Notes under the pieces: model-generated
The model's database searches: none
What the model saw: the letters and a program-made list of their open reading frames with translations, nothing else
What the model was told of the DNA's origin: nothing
Shown here: one piece after another, positions 1-6,524 of the stretch
How the letters are laid out: every line of letters begins with the position of its first letter
Numbering within the stretch: position 1 is the stretch's first letter
Translations under genes and position numbers: made by a program
Source of the DNA: PBB1 sp031380885
Lineage (GTDB): Bacteria; Pseudomonadota; Gammaproteobacteria; Burkholderiales; Burkholderiaceae_C
Assembly (NCBI GenBank): GCA_031380885.1
Contig: JANMXL010000179.1
Span: forward strand, 1 to 8,560
Direction of reading: 5' to 3'
DNA length: 8,560 bases

Positions 1-785
1 TGTTCCTGGCCTACATGGCGGTCAGCGTGGTGCCGTGGGCGACGGTGGTGCTGATCGTGTCGATCTTCAGCCGCGGCGACCGCATCTACTGGCTGTGCGC
101 TGGCTGGCTGACGCATTCGATTTCCGCCGCGCGTGTGATCTGCGGCGTGCGGCATCGGATGCACGGCCTGGACAACCTCGCCGAAGCCAACCGTGCGCCG
201 GCCGTGATCGTGCTGCCGAAGCACCAATCGACCTGGGAGACCTTCGCCTTCCCGGGCCTGATGCCGCACCCGCTGGCCTATGTGTTCAAGCGCGAGCTGC
301 TGTACATCCCTTTCTTCGGCTGGGCGATGGCGCGGATGGACATGATCCACATCGACCGCGCCCGGCGCTCGGAAGCCTGGCGGCGCGTCGCCGAGCAAGG
401 TGCGCGGCACATGAAACACGGCGCGTGGGTCATCATGTTTCCCGAAGGCACACGGGCCGCGCGCGGCCAGCAGGAAGACTACAAATCAGGTGGCACGCGG
501 CTGGCCGTCACCACCGGCGCATCGGTGCTGCCGATTGCGGTGACCTCGGCGCGCTGCTGGCCACGCAAGACCTTCACCTTGCGCCCGGGGGTGATCGACG
601 TGTCGGTGGGCCCGCTGCTGTCGTCGGTGGGCAAGCGGCCGGATGCGCTGATGCGCGAGGTCGAAACCTGGATCGAGGCGGAGATGCGACGGCTCGATCC
701 CGAAGCCTATGCAGGGGAAGCCACGCGGCCGGCGTCACTCCCCACGGTCACACTGCCACGCGGCGGCACCGCGACCGAACCATAG
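1..785 (+). CDS. plsC: 1-acyl-sn-glycerol-3-phosphate acyltransferase (PlsC family), 5' end missing
   Basis: This enzyme should acylate lysophosphatidate at the sn-2 position to give phosphatidate, the membrane phospholipid precursor, at the inner membrane. The frame is open back to the window edge (first full codon at base 3, reading F-L-A-Y before the first ATG at 15), and an N-terminal hydrophobic stretch is already under way, so the true start is probably upstream and the ATG at 15 internal. Numbering from that ATG: a membrane-like segment at about residues 1-19, the acyltransferase block I motif KHQSTWE at 69-75, the KRELLYIPFFGW block at 92-103 and the FPEGTR block at 142-147, all in the order known for the LPAAT family. 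Block I has glutamate (E75) where the classical HX4D motif has aspartate. About 25 residues after the conserved DPEAY are low-complexity and probably disordered. It is followed 11 bases later by the metallopeptidase gene, likely in one operon. Family assignment is firm; acyl-donor preference cannot be read. Confidence 0.93.
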   Translation, partial: FLAYMAVSVVPWATVVLIVSIFSRGDRIYWLCAGWLTHSISAARVICGVRHRMHGLDNLAEANRAPAVIVLPKHQSTWETFAFPGLMPHPLAYVFKRELLYIPFFGWAMARMDMIHIDRARRSEAWRRVAEQGARHMKHGAWVIMFPEGTRAARGQQEDYKSGGTRLAVTTGASVLPIAVTSARCWPRKTFTLRPGVIDVSVGPLLSSVGKRPDALMREVETWIEAEMRRLDPEAYAGEATRPASLPTVTLPRGGTATEP

Positions 786-796
786 ACTCCGCACAC

Positions 797-1708
797 ATGG
801 CCGCCCCCCGTCGTCCTGACCCCGCACAGCTGTCGCTGTTCGTTGCGCCGGAGCCGACGGCCTCGAAGCCGATGCGGCCGACGCCGTCGGCGCCCGCAGC
901 CCCCACCGCACCGATGCCCTCGCTGGACAGCCCCGCCCTCGCCCCGGCGGCATTCCGCCACCCGCAGGCCGCGCGCGAGATCGTGCTCGGCGACCACACG
1001 GTCGGCTATGCGCTGAAGCGGGTGCGCCGGCGCAGCATCGGCTTCATCGTCGGCACCGAGGGCTTGTGCGTCAATGCGCCGAGTTGGGTCGGCACGCGTG
1101 ACATCGAAACGGCGTTGCACGAGAAGGCGAACTGGATCCTGGGCAAGCTGCACCAGCAGCAGGAGCGCGGTCGACGGCTGCAGTCGGCGCGCGTCGATTG
1201 GCGCGATGGCGTCACGATCCCGTTCCTCGGCCAAACGGTGGTCGTCGTGCTCGATGCACGTGGCGGCATCACGCCCTCAGGCGCGGTGCTCGATGCCAGT
1301 GCAGGCGATGGGGCGCCATGCCGCCTGCACACCGGGCTGCCATCGAACGCAACACCCGAGCAGATCCGCGACGTGGTGCAGAGCTGGTTGCAGCGCCAGG
1401 CGAAGCGCGTTTTTGCCGAACGCTGCGAGCACTACGCCGCACAGATCGGCGTGCGCTACCGCCGGCTCAGCCTGTCGTCGGCACAGACCCGCTGGGGCAG
1501 CGCCAGCGCCGACGGCTCGATCCGCCTGAGCTGGCGGCTGATCCATTTCGGGCTGCCCTCGATCGACTATGTCGTCGCCCACGAACTGGCCCACCTGCGC
1601 GAGATGAACCACAGCCCGCGCTTCTGGGAGGTGGTGCGTTCGGTCGTGCCCGACTACCAGCGCACCCGCGAGGTGCTGAAGACCGACGTGCTGCCGATCT
1701 TCGATTGA
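797..1708 (+). CDS. YgjP-like (DUF45 / M48-type) zinc metallopeptidase domain protein
   Basis: A 303-residue predicted zinc-dependent hydrolase of the YgjP/DUF45 family, related to the WLM/SprT-like zincins. The catalytic motif HELAH lies at residues 262-266 (H262, E263, H266), followed by the usual third ligand region EMNHSPRFW with H272. Upstream blocks typical of the family are visible: RRRSIGFIV at 77-85, the SWVGTRDIE helix start, and TRWGSASADGSIRLSW at 231-246. The first 55 residues are proline- and alanine-rich and look disordered, but hold QLSLF at 11-15, a perfect match to the bacterial beta-clamp-binding consensus QL[S/D]LF. I chose the ATG at 797 because it lies just after plsC; the same frame stays open further 5' but there it only shadows plsC. 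No Shine-Dalgarno sequence is evident, so coupling to plsC translation is likely. The substrate is unknown: members have been discussed as peptidases, and E. coli YgjP has been annotated as a nucleotide pyrophosphatase. Confidence 0.9.
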   Translation: MAAPRRPDPAQLSLFVAPEPTASKPMRPTPSAPAAPTAPMPSLDSPALAPAAFRHPQAAREIVLGDHTVGYALKRVRRRSIGFIVGTEGLCVNAPSWVGTRDIETALHEKANWILGKLHQQQERGRRLQSARVDWRDGVTIPFLGQTVVVVLDARGGITPSGAVLDASAGDGAPCRLHTGLPSNATPEQIRDVVQSWLQRQAKRVFAERCEHYAAQIGVRYRRLSLSSAQTRWGSASADGSIRLSWRLIHFGLPSIDYVVAHELAHLREMNHSPRFWEVVRSVVPDYQRTREVLKTDVLPIFD

Positions 1709-1718
1709 CGCCTGCCCG

Positions 1719-2840
1719 TCAAGCAGTGATTGGCGAAAAACGGTAAACGCCCTGCTCGCACTGGCGTTGCAACCGCCCCGCGTGCCACAGGGCATTCAGG
1801 TGGGCGATCGACTCGCCCATCGCGAAGGTGGTCTGGTGCACATCGAGGGGGCGCTTGAACAACACCGGCAGCAGCTCGGCCGCGGTGCGGGGCGACTGAG
1901 TGCACGCGGCCATCACGTCGCCCAGCCGATCGGCATGGTGTTGCTGCAGCAGATCGATGCGGGCATGCAGGCCGCGAAACGGCTTGCCGTGCGAGGGCAG
2001 CACCAGCGTGTGAGCGGGCAGCGCGCGCATGCGCTCCAGCGAGGCCAGGAACAGCGCCAGCGGGTTGGCTTCGGGCTCCAGGTGGTCAACGCTGACATTG
2101 GTCGAGATGCGCGGCAGCAGCATGTCGCCGGCCACCAGCACGCCCAGCGCCGGGCTGTGCAACGCGATGTGCTCCGGCGCGTGGCCGTAGCCCGCGATGC
2201 AGTGCCAGGCGTGGCAGGCGCCCGCCTGCGCGCTGCCGATGGTCAGCACGCCGCCGTCCATCAAGCGCCAATAGGTGGCAGGCACCTGCGGCACCATGCT
2301 GGCGTAGAAACCGGCGCGGGTGCGGATCTGTGCCAGCGCGGTTGCATCGGCCAGCCCGTGCGCGGCCACGAACGCCGCGGCGGCCTGGCCGCCCATCAAG
2401 GGGTCGGCACGGCTGCCCAGGCGCGCCGCGGCAAAGTCGGTGGCGCTCATCCACAAGCGGCATTCGAAGCCGGCGTCGGTCGCCGAGGCCGTGCGGCTCC
2501 AGCGTTGCGTCAACCAGTGCGCGAGGCCCACATGGTCGGGATGCATGTGCGTGGCCACCACGCGCAGCACCGGCAGGCCGTCGAGTTGGGTGTCGAACAC
2601 CTGTTCCCAGGCGGCGCGGGTGGGGTCGTCGGCAACGCCGCCATCGACCACCGTCCAGCCCTGCACCGGGCCGTCGGGGCTGTCAATCTGGTCGCGCAGC
2701 AGCCACAGGTTGACGTGGTTCAGCGCAAACGGCAGCGGCATGCGCAGCCAGCGCACGCCGGGAGCGACCTCGATGGTGTGACCCAGGGCAGGCAGCACAT
2801 CGGCCCAGGGATAGTCCGGTTCTTGCTGGGGCTGGTTCAT
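1719..2840 (-). CDS. Metallo-beta-lactamase fold metal-dependent hydrolase
   Basis: A 373-residue cytoplasmic hydrolase of the metallo-beta-lactamase fold with no signal peptide. The metal-binding signature THMHPDH is at residues 97-103 (H98, H100, D102, H103). Other metal-ligand regions are GYGHAPEH (H220), GDMLLP (D239) and LPSHGKPF (H284). After the catalytic core, residues about 315-370 look like the small winged-helix C-terminal domain found in LACTB2-like and related proteins (FKRPLDVHQTTFAMGESIAHL). The order and spacing fit the glyoxalase II/LACTB2-like group, so thioester, lactone or RNA substrates are all possible and the substrate cannot be assigned. An insertion of about 90 residues between the HxHxDH motif and H220 is alanine-rich and helical-looking. 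It is transcribed divergently from can and convergently to the metallopeptidase, with only 10 bases between stop codons. The start codon has no strong Shine-Dalgarno sequence. Confidence 0.9.
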   Translation of the reverse strand: MNQPQQEPDYPWADVLPALGHTIEVAPGVRWLRMPLPFALNHVNLWLLRDQIDSPDGPVQGWTVVDGGVADDPTRAAWEQVFDTQLDGLPVLRVVATHMHPDHVGLAHWLTQRWSRTASATDAGFECRLWMSATDFAAARLGSRADPLMGGQAAAAFVAAHGLADATALAQIRTRAGFYASMVPQVPATYWRLMDGGVLTIGSAQAGACHAWHCIAGYGHAPEHIALHSPALGVLVAGDMLLPRISTNVSVDHLEPEANPLALFLASLERMRALPAHTLVLPSHGKPFRGLHARIDLLQQHHADRLGDVMAACTQSPRTAAELLPVLFKRPLDVHQTTFAMGESIAHLNALWHAGRLQRQCEQGVYRFSPITA

Positions 2841-2913
2841 CAGGGCGGGATCATGGTGTGGAATCGAGTGACCAGCGGTCGATAGACTTGGGCTTTCTAG
2901 GTGTCGTCAACTT
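2841..2913. promoter_or_regulatory. Divergent promoter region between the MBL-fold hydrolase and can
   Basis: These 73 bases separate two head-to-head start codons, so promoters for both directions must lie here or run into the coding ends. The segment from about 2878 to 2913 is more AT-rich than its surroundings. I see no convincing -35/-10 pair in either direction and no clear operator. For can, a weak AGGT at 2899-2902 lies 11 bases before the ATG and could act as a poor ribosome-binding site. The call rests on gene arrangement more than on motifs. Confidence 0.4.
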
Positions 2914-3603
2914 ATGAGCAGCGAACTGAACGAACTCTTCGAGAGCAACCGAATGTGGGCGCGTGCCACGGAAGAACGCACACCCGGTTTTTTCACCAAC
3001 CTGCTGAAGCAGCAGGCGCCGCAGTACCTGTGGATCGGCTGCGCCGACAGCCGCGTGCCGGCCAATGAGCTGGTCGGCCTGGCGCCGGGCGAGCTGTTCG
3101 TGCATCGCAACGTCGCCAATGTGGTCGCGCATTCCGATCTGAACTGCCTGTCGGTGGTGCAGTATGCGACCGACATGTTGAAGGTGCGGCACATCATCGT
3201 CGTCGGCCATTCCGGCTGCGGTGGCGTCGCGGCATCGCTGCACAACCTGCGGGTCGGCATCGCCGACAACTGGATCCGCCACGTGCAAGACGTGCGCAAC
3301 CAGCATCAGGACTGGCTCGACACCGTCGACGAAGCGCAGCGTGTCGATGCATTGTGCGAGTTGAATGTGATCGAGCAGGCGCGCAACGTCTGCCAGACCA
3401 CGGTGGTTCAGGACACCTGGGCGCGTGGGCAAGAACTGGTGGTGCATGGCTGGTTTTACGGCCTGCACAACGGCCTGTTGGAGGATCTGAAGATGACCGT
3501 GTCGGGGCCCGAACGGGTGCGTGAGGCGTACGAGCTGGCGCTCGCAGCGGTCCATGCACGCCGCGGCCCGGCTCCCACCTCCGCCCGCGACGGCGTGCCC
3601 TGA
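2914..3603 (+). CDS. can: Beta-class carbonic anhydrase
   Basis: A 229-residue beta-carbonic anhydrase that interconverts CO2 and bicarbonate in the cytoplasm, supplying bicarbonate to carboxylases. The zinc ligands are C43 and D45 in the CADSR motif and H99 and C102 in the GHSGCGG motif; R47 of CADSR is the usual partner of D45. Residues W40, R65 and Y182 align by context with E. coli Can W39, R64 and Y181, which form the noncatalytic bicarbonate pocket of type II enzymes, so allosteric inhibition by bicarbonate is predicted. Length and sequence, including HRNVANVV, NCLSVVQYA, LCELNV and HGWFYGLHNGLL, match E. coli Can closely. About 25 C-terminal residues are variable. The stop codon (3601-3603) shares its last base with the aceK start, implying coupled translation and one transcript. 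The start is supported by the conserved LFESNRMW region near the N-terminus. Confidence 0.97.
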   Translation: MSSELNELFESNRMWARATEERTPGFFTNLLKQQAPQYLWIGCADSRVPANELVGLAPGELFVHRNVANVVAHSDLNCLSVVQYATDMLKVRHIIVVGHSGCGGVAASLHNLRVGIADNWIRHVQDVRNQHQDWLDTVDEAQRVDALCELNVIEQARNVCQTTVVQDTWARGQELVVHGWFYGLHNGLLEDLKMTVSGPERVREAYELALAAVHARRGPAPTSARDGVP

Positions 3604-5363
3604 TGCAAGGCACGGCCTTCCCGGTGGCCCTGACCGACCCGCACGCGCTCGATCTGGCGCGGGCGATGCTGGACGGTTTCAATCGCCACTACCGACTGTT
3701 CCGCGAGGCCAGCGCCGCGGCCAAGCAGCGCTTCGAGGCGGCCGACTGGCACGGCCAGCAACGTGCGCAACGAGAGCGCATCGAGTTCTACGACAAGCGC
3801 GTCGGCGAAGCGGCCGAGCGACTGCAATCGGAATTCCAGGCCGGCGAGCTGAGCGCCGAGCTGTCGCAGCAGTTCAAGCTGCACTACGTCGGCATGCTGA
3901 TCAACCACCACCAGCCAGAGCTGGCCGAGACCTTTTTCAATTCGGTCACCACGAAAATCCTGCACCGCCGCTACTTCAACAACGATTTCATCTTCGTGCG
4001 CCCGGCGGTGTCCACCGAGTACATCGAGGTCGACGACCCGACGTCGACGCCGACTTACCACGCCTACTACCCGACGAAAGCCACGCTGCGCGCGGTGTGG
4101 CGGCGCATCGTCGATCACTTCGAACTGCAGCGCCCTTTCGAAGACCTCGAGCGAGACCTCGACCATGTGCTGGCGGCGGTGGAGGCCGAGCTGGGCGATT
4201 ACACGCCGCGGGCCAATTTCCAGATCCAGGTGCTGAGCTCGCTGTTCTTTCGCAACAAGGGCGCCTACCTTGTCGGCAAGGTCATCAACGGCTACCGCGA
4301 GTTGCCGTTCGCGCTGCCGATCCTGCACACCAAGGCGGGCCAGCTCGCCATCGACACAGTGCTGTTCGGCGAGGAGGAAATGCTGCTGCTGTTCAGCTTC
4401 GCCCGCGCGTACTTCATGGTCGACATGGAGGTGCCATCGGCCTATGTTCAGTTTCTGCGCACGCTGATGCCACGCAAGCCGCGCAGCGAGATCTACAGCG
4501 CCCTCGGGCTGCAGAAGCAGGGCAAGAACCTGTTCTACCGGGACTTCCTCGCGCACCTGCGGCACTCGTCGGACCAGTTCCGCATCGCGCCTGGCATCAA
4601 GGGCATGGTGATGCTGGTGTTCGACCTGCCGTCGTTCCCCTGTGTCTTCAAGGTCATCAAGGACTTCTATCCGCCGCCGAAAGACACCACGCGCGAGCTG
4701 ATCAAGTCGAAGTACCTGCTGGTCAAGCAGCACGACCGCGTGGGCCGCATGGCCGACACGCTGGAGTACAGCAACGTCGCCTTCCCCCGCGCCCGGTTCG
4801 ACAACGAGTTGGTGGCCGAATTGCAGAAGTTCTGCCCCAGCCTGCTCGAGGAAGATGGCGGCGAACTGGTGATCCGCCATGTGTACATCGAGCGGCGCAT
4901 GATCCCGCTGAACATCTACCTCCAGGAAGCGTCGCCCGAACAGATCGAACAAGCGGTGGTCGAGTACGGCAACGCGATCAAGGACCTGGTGTCGGCCAAC
5001 ATCTTTCCCGGCGACATGCTGTGGAAGAACTTCGGCGTCACACGCCACGGCAAGGTGGTGTTCTACGACTACGACGAAATCGAATACATCACCGATTGCA
5101 ACTTTCGCCGGGTGCCCGAGCCTCGCACCGAGGAGGACGAGATGTCCGGCGAGGTCTGGTACCACGTGGGGCCGAAGGATGTGTTCCCAGAAACCTTCGC
5201 CCCCTTCCTGCTCGGCAACGCAAAGGTGCGCGAGGTGTTCATGAAGCACCACGCCGACCTGCTCGACGCCGCCTTCTGGCAAGAGCACAAGGACCGCATC
5301 CTGGCCGGCCACGTGCATGACATCTTCCCGTATGAGGCCGCCAAGCGCTTCGAGCGCCGTTAG
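3603..5363 (+). CDS. aceK: Isocitrate dehydrogenase kinase/phosphatase
   Basis: A 586-residue bifunctional enzyme that phosphorylates and dephosphorylates NADP-dependent isocitrate dehydrogenase, switching carbon between the TCA cycle and the glyoxylate bypass on acetate or fatty acids. The N-terminal half (to about residue 310) is the AceK regulatory domain; the C-terminal half is the kinase-like domain. Visible there are the nucleotide loop APGIKGMVM at 329-337, the lysine in FKVIKDFYPPPK (K350, matching E. coli K336), D385 in ADTLEYSN (matching D371, linked to phosphatase activity), the catalytic loop FPGDMLWKNFGV (D471, N476) and the metal-binding FYDYDEIEY (D489). Length is normal (E. 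coli 578) and nothing is broken. Its ATG overlaps the can TGA by one base and has no Shine-Dalgarno of its own, so ribosomes probably reinitiate. aceBA is not in the window, so aceK here is separate from the classical aceBAK arrangement. Confidence 0.98.
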   Translation: MQGTAFPVALTDPHALDLARAMLDGFNRHYRLFREASAAAKQRFEAADWHGQQRAQRERIEFYDKRVGEAAERLQSEFQAGELSAELSQQFKLHYVGMLINHHQPELAETFFNSVTTKILHRRYFNNDFIFVRPAVSTEYIEVDDPTSTPTYHAYYPTKATLRAVWRRIVDHFELQRPFEDLERDLDHVLAAVEAELGDYTPRANFQIQVLSSLFFRNKGAYLVGKVINGYRELPFALPILHTKAGQLAIDTVLFGEEEMLLLFSFARAYFMVDMEVPSAYVQFLRTLMPRKPRSEIYSALGLQKQGKNLFYRDFLAHLRHSSDQFRIAPGIKGMVMLVFDLPSFPCVFKVIKDFYPPPKDTTRELIKSKYLLVKQHDRVGRMADTLEYSNVAFPRARFDNELVAELQKFCPSLLEEDGGELVIRHVYIERRMIPLNIYLQEASPEQIEQAVVEYGNAIKDLVSANIFPGDMLWKNFGVTRHGKVVFYDYDEIEYITDCNFRRVPEPRTEEDEMSGEVWYHVGPKDVFPETFAPFLLGNAKVREVFMKHHADLLDAAFWQEHKDRILAGHVHDIFPYEAAKRFERR

Positions 5364-5401
5364 CCTGCGCCGCCCAGGCCGACTGATTCCCAACCGAAAC
5401 A

Positions 5402-5860
5402 ATGCAGATGACTGAAAAGATCCCACTGGCTGTTGTAGGGGAGAAGCTCTCGAAGACCTTGCGGTATTCCCGTGAGGACATCGCGCTGTTCGCCCGCCTC
5501 AGCAGCGATGAGAACCCGCTGCACACCGACACCGCGGTGGCGCAGCGGGCACGCTTCGGCGAAATCATCGCCAGCGGCCAGCACACCAGTGCGCACCTGA
5601 TGGGCATGCTGGCCACCTATTTTTCGCGCCATGCCGATGGCATCCGACGCGAGATGCTGTGCCTGAACATGAACTTCGCCTTCAAGAACCCGGTGTTCGC
5701 CGATCAGGACATCACGCTGCAGTGGCGGGTGTCCAGCGTCGAGCCCAACGACAGGCTGCAAGGCCTGCTCGTGCATCTGGACGGCGCCGCATCGATCGGA
5801 CACGGCAAACCAGCACTGATCGCGCGCGGCACGATCCTCGTGAAGGAGCTCGCGGCATGA
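5402..5860 (+). CDS. MaoC-like hotdog-fold dehydratase / enoyl-CoA hydratase
   Basis: A 152-residue single hotdog-domain protein of the MaoC/(R)-specific enoyl-CoA hydratase type. The catalytic signature DENPLH is at residues 36-41 (D36 and H41 as in the Asp/His pair of PhaJ-type hydratases), preceded by SREDIALFARLS and followed by RFGEIIASGQHTSAHLMGML at about 51-70, the usual helix and second active-site segment. Members hydrate trans-2-enoyl-CoA or a related acyl thioester; the actual substrate is not readable. It starts 38 bases after aceK in the same direction and probably shares the transcript, which would link it to growth on fatty acids or acetate. The second ATG, at 5408, is an alternative start; neither has a good Shine-Dalgarno sequence. 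Its stop overlaps the ATG of a 15-codon ORF (ATGA), and its last codons contain that ORF's ribosome-binding site. Confidence 0.88.
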   Translation: MQMTEKIPLAVVGEKLSKTLRYSREDIALFARLSSDENPLHTDTAVAQRARFGEIIASGQHTSAHLMGMLATYFSRHADGIRREMLCLNMNFAFKNPVFADQDITLQWRVSSVEPNDRLQGLLVHLDGAASIGHGKPALIARGTILVKELAA

Positions 5861-5904
5861 GCGCGCACGCATCCAGGATGCGGCGGCCCAACCCAGCGCC
5901 GTGA
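5857..5904 (+). CDS. 15-codon micro-ORF bridging the MaoC-like gene and ubiC
   Basis: A tiny frame reading MSAHASRMRRPNPAP. Its ATG overlaps the stop of the MaoC-like gene as ATGA, and its own TGA (5902-5904) overlaps the GTG start of ubiC as GTGA. A strong Shine-Dalgarno AAGGAG at 5843-5848 sits 8 bases before its ATG, better placed than anything upstream of the ubiC GTG. The layout fits a translational relay in which ribosomes finishing the micro-ORF reinitiate on ubiC. The peptide resembles nothing I know and may matter only through being translated. The alternative is chance: short overlaps are common in GC-rich DNA. Confidence 0.4.
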   Translation: MSAHASRMRRPNPAP

Positions 5905-6491
5905 AATCGCTGCCACTCGATCGCGCCCTGCGTGGCTGGTTGCTGTCGGACGGCTCGCTGAGCCGACGGCTCTCGCGGTGCTTCGGTGGCTTCCGGGTTC
6001 AGGTGCTCAGCCAGGGCACGGCAGCGGCCACCGCTGACGAGTTGCAGGTGCTGCGCAAACACGGCGGCGGCGTCCGCGACCGGCGGTGCCATGTCCGCGA
6101 AGTCGTGCTGTGGGGCAACGGGCGGCCGCTCGTCCATGCGCGCTCGGTGCTGCCCGCCGTGCAGGCCCAACTCACCTGGCGCGCTGTGCGCGGGCTCGGT
6201 CAGCGACCGCTGGCCGATCTGTTGTTCGGGCCGCGGGCTGCGCATTGCACACGACTGGGCAGCCTGTGCATGGCGCCGCTGCAGGCGCGCCGGCTCGGTG
6301 GCCGGCTGGGTTGGGCAGATCACCCGCTGTGGTGCCGACGCTCGGTGTTCACCCGCCGCGGCGTGCCGCTGCTGGTCACCGAATGGTTCGCGCCCGCGGT
6401 GCGTGATCACGCCCCCGGCCCCAACGCCACCCGCGGGAAACTGCGCAACAGTCGGCGCCGCGCCACCCGATGTCGGCTCGAAAGTGTATGA
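5901..6491 (+). CDS. ubiC: Chorismate lyase (chorismate pyruvate-lyase)
   Basis: A 196-residue enzyme that splits chorismate into 4-hydroxybenzoate and pyruvate, the entry step of ubiquinone biosynthesis, in the cytoplasm. Family features are VREVVLWGNGRPLVHARSV (residues 65-83; R66 matches the substrate-binding arginine of E. coli UbiC), the PLADLLFGPR segment at 103-112, LWCRRSVF at 143-150 and LLVTEWFAP at 157-165 (E161 matches the catalytic glutamate). The start is a GTG at 5901: the frame is closed by TGA at 5841-5843 and no other usual start codon lies between. No Shine-Dalgarno is well placed for this GTG, so coupling to the micro-ORF ending there is likely. E. coli UbiC ends soon after the LLLTE motif, whereas this protein continues with an arginine-rich tail of about 26 residues (171-196) whose stop lies within the vapBC operator. 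Confidence 0.9.
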   Translation: MKSLPLDRALRGWLLSDGSLSRRLSRCFGGFRVQVLSQGTAAATADELQVLRKHGGGVRDRRCHVREVVLWGNGRPLVHARSVLPAVQAQLTWRAVRGLGQRPLADLLFGPRAAHCTRLGSLCMAPLQARRLGGRLGWADHPLWCRRSVFTRRGVPLLVTEWFAPAVRDHAPGPNATRGKLRNSRRRATRCRLESV

Positions 6492-6524
6492 TGTGCATCA
6501 GGTCAATAAACTGTACACATCATG
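6485..6524 (+). promoter_or_regulatory. vapBC promoter and inverted-repeat operator
   Basis: An 8-base perfect inverted repeat, ATGATGTG at 6488-6495 and CACATCAT at 6516-6523, is separated by 20 bases and ends inside the vapB start codon. Within the left side, TGATG-TG-CATCA (6489-6500) is itself a short palindrome, and TGTACA lies at 6512-6517. A near-consensus -10 hexamer TATGAT (6487-6492) overlaps the left arm; no good -35 is seen. VapB-type antitoxins usually bind such repeats as ribbon-helix-helix-like dimers and autorepress, with VapC as corepressor. The role is inferred from position and symmetry. Confidence 0.6.

Noticed and set aside
35..796. An open frame in phase with the metallopeptidase gene extends back to base 35, as if the protein had 254 more N-terminal residues.
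   Set aside because: This part overlaps plsC in another frame, is arginine- and alanine-rich with no domain, and plsC has clear conserved motifs. The metallopeptidase start at 797 fits the gene boundary.
1767..2885. A 372-codon open frame on the plus strand opposite the MBL-fold hydrolase.
   Set aside because: It is a shadow of the minus-strand gene, which has intact metal-binding motifs; the plus-strand product is rich in Arg, Gln and His without family features.
2888..2916. TTGGGC at 2888-2893 as the -35 of a can promoter.
   Set aside because: No -10-like hexamer lies at 16-18 bases; the expected position falls on the start codon.
3456..5426. A 656-codon open frame on the minus strand opposite aceK.
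   Set aside because: It mirrors the third-position G/C bias of aceK, which is unmistakably coding on the plus strand; the translated product has no recognisable domain.
5712..6410. A 232-codon open frame on the minus strand across the end of the MaoC-like gene and ubiC.
   Set aside because: No motif, low-complexity composition, and ubiC carries conserved catalytic residues on the other strand.
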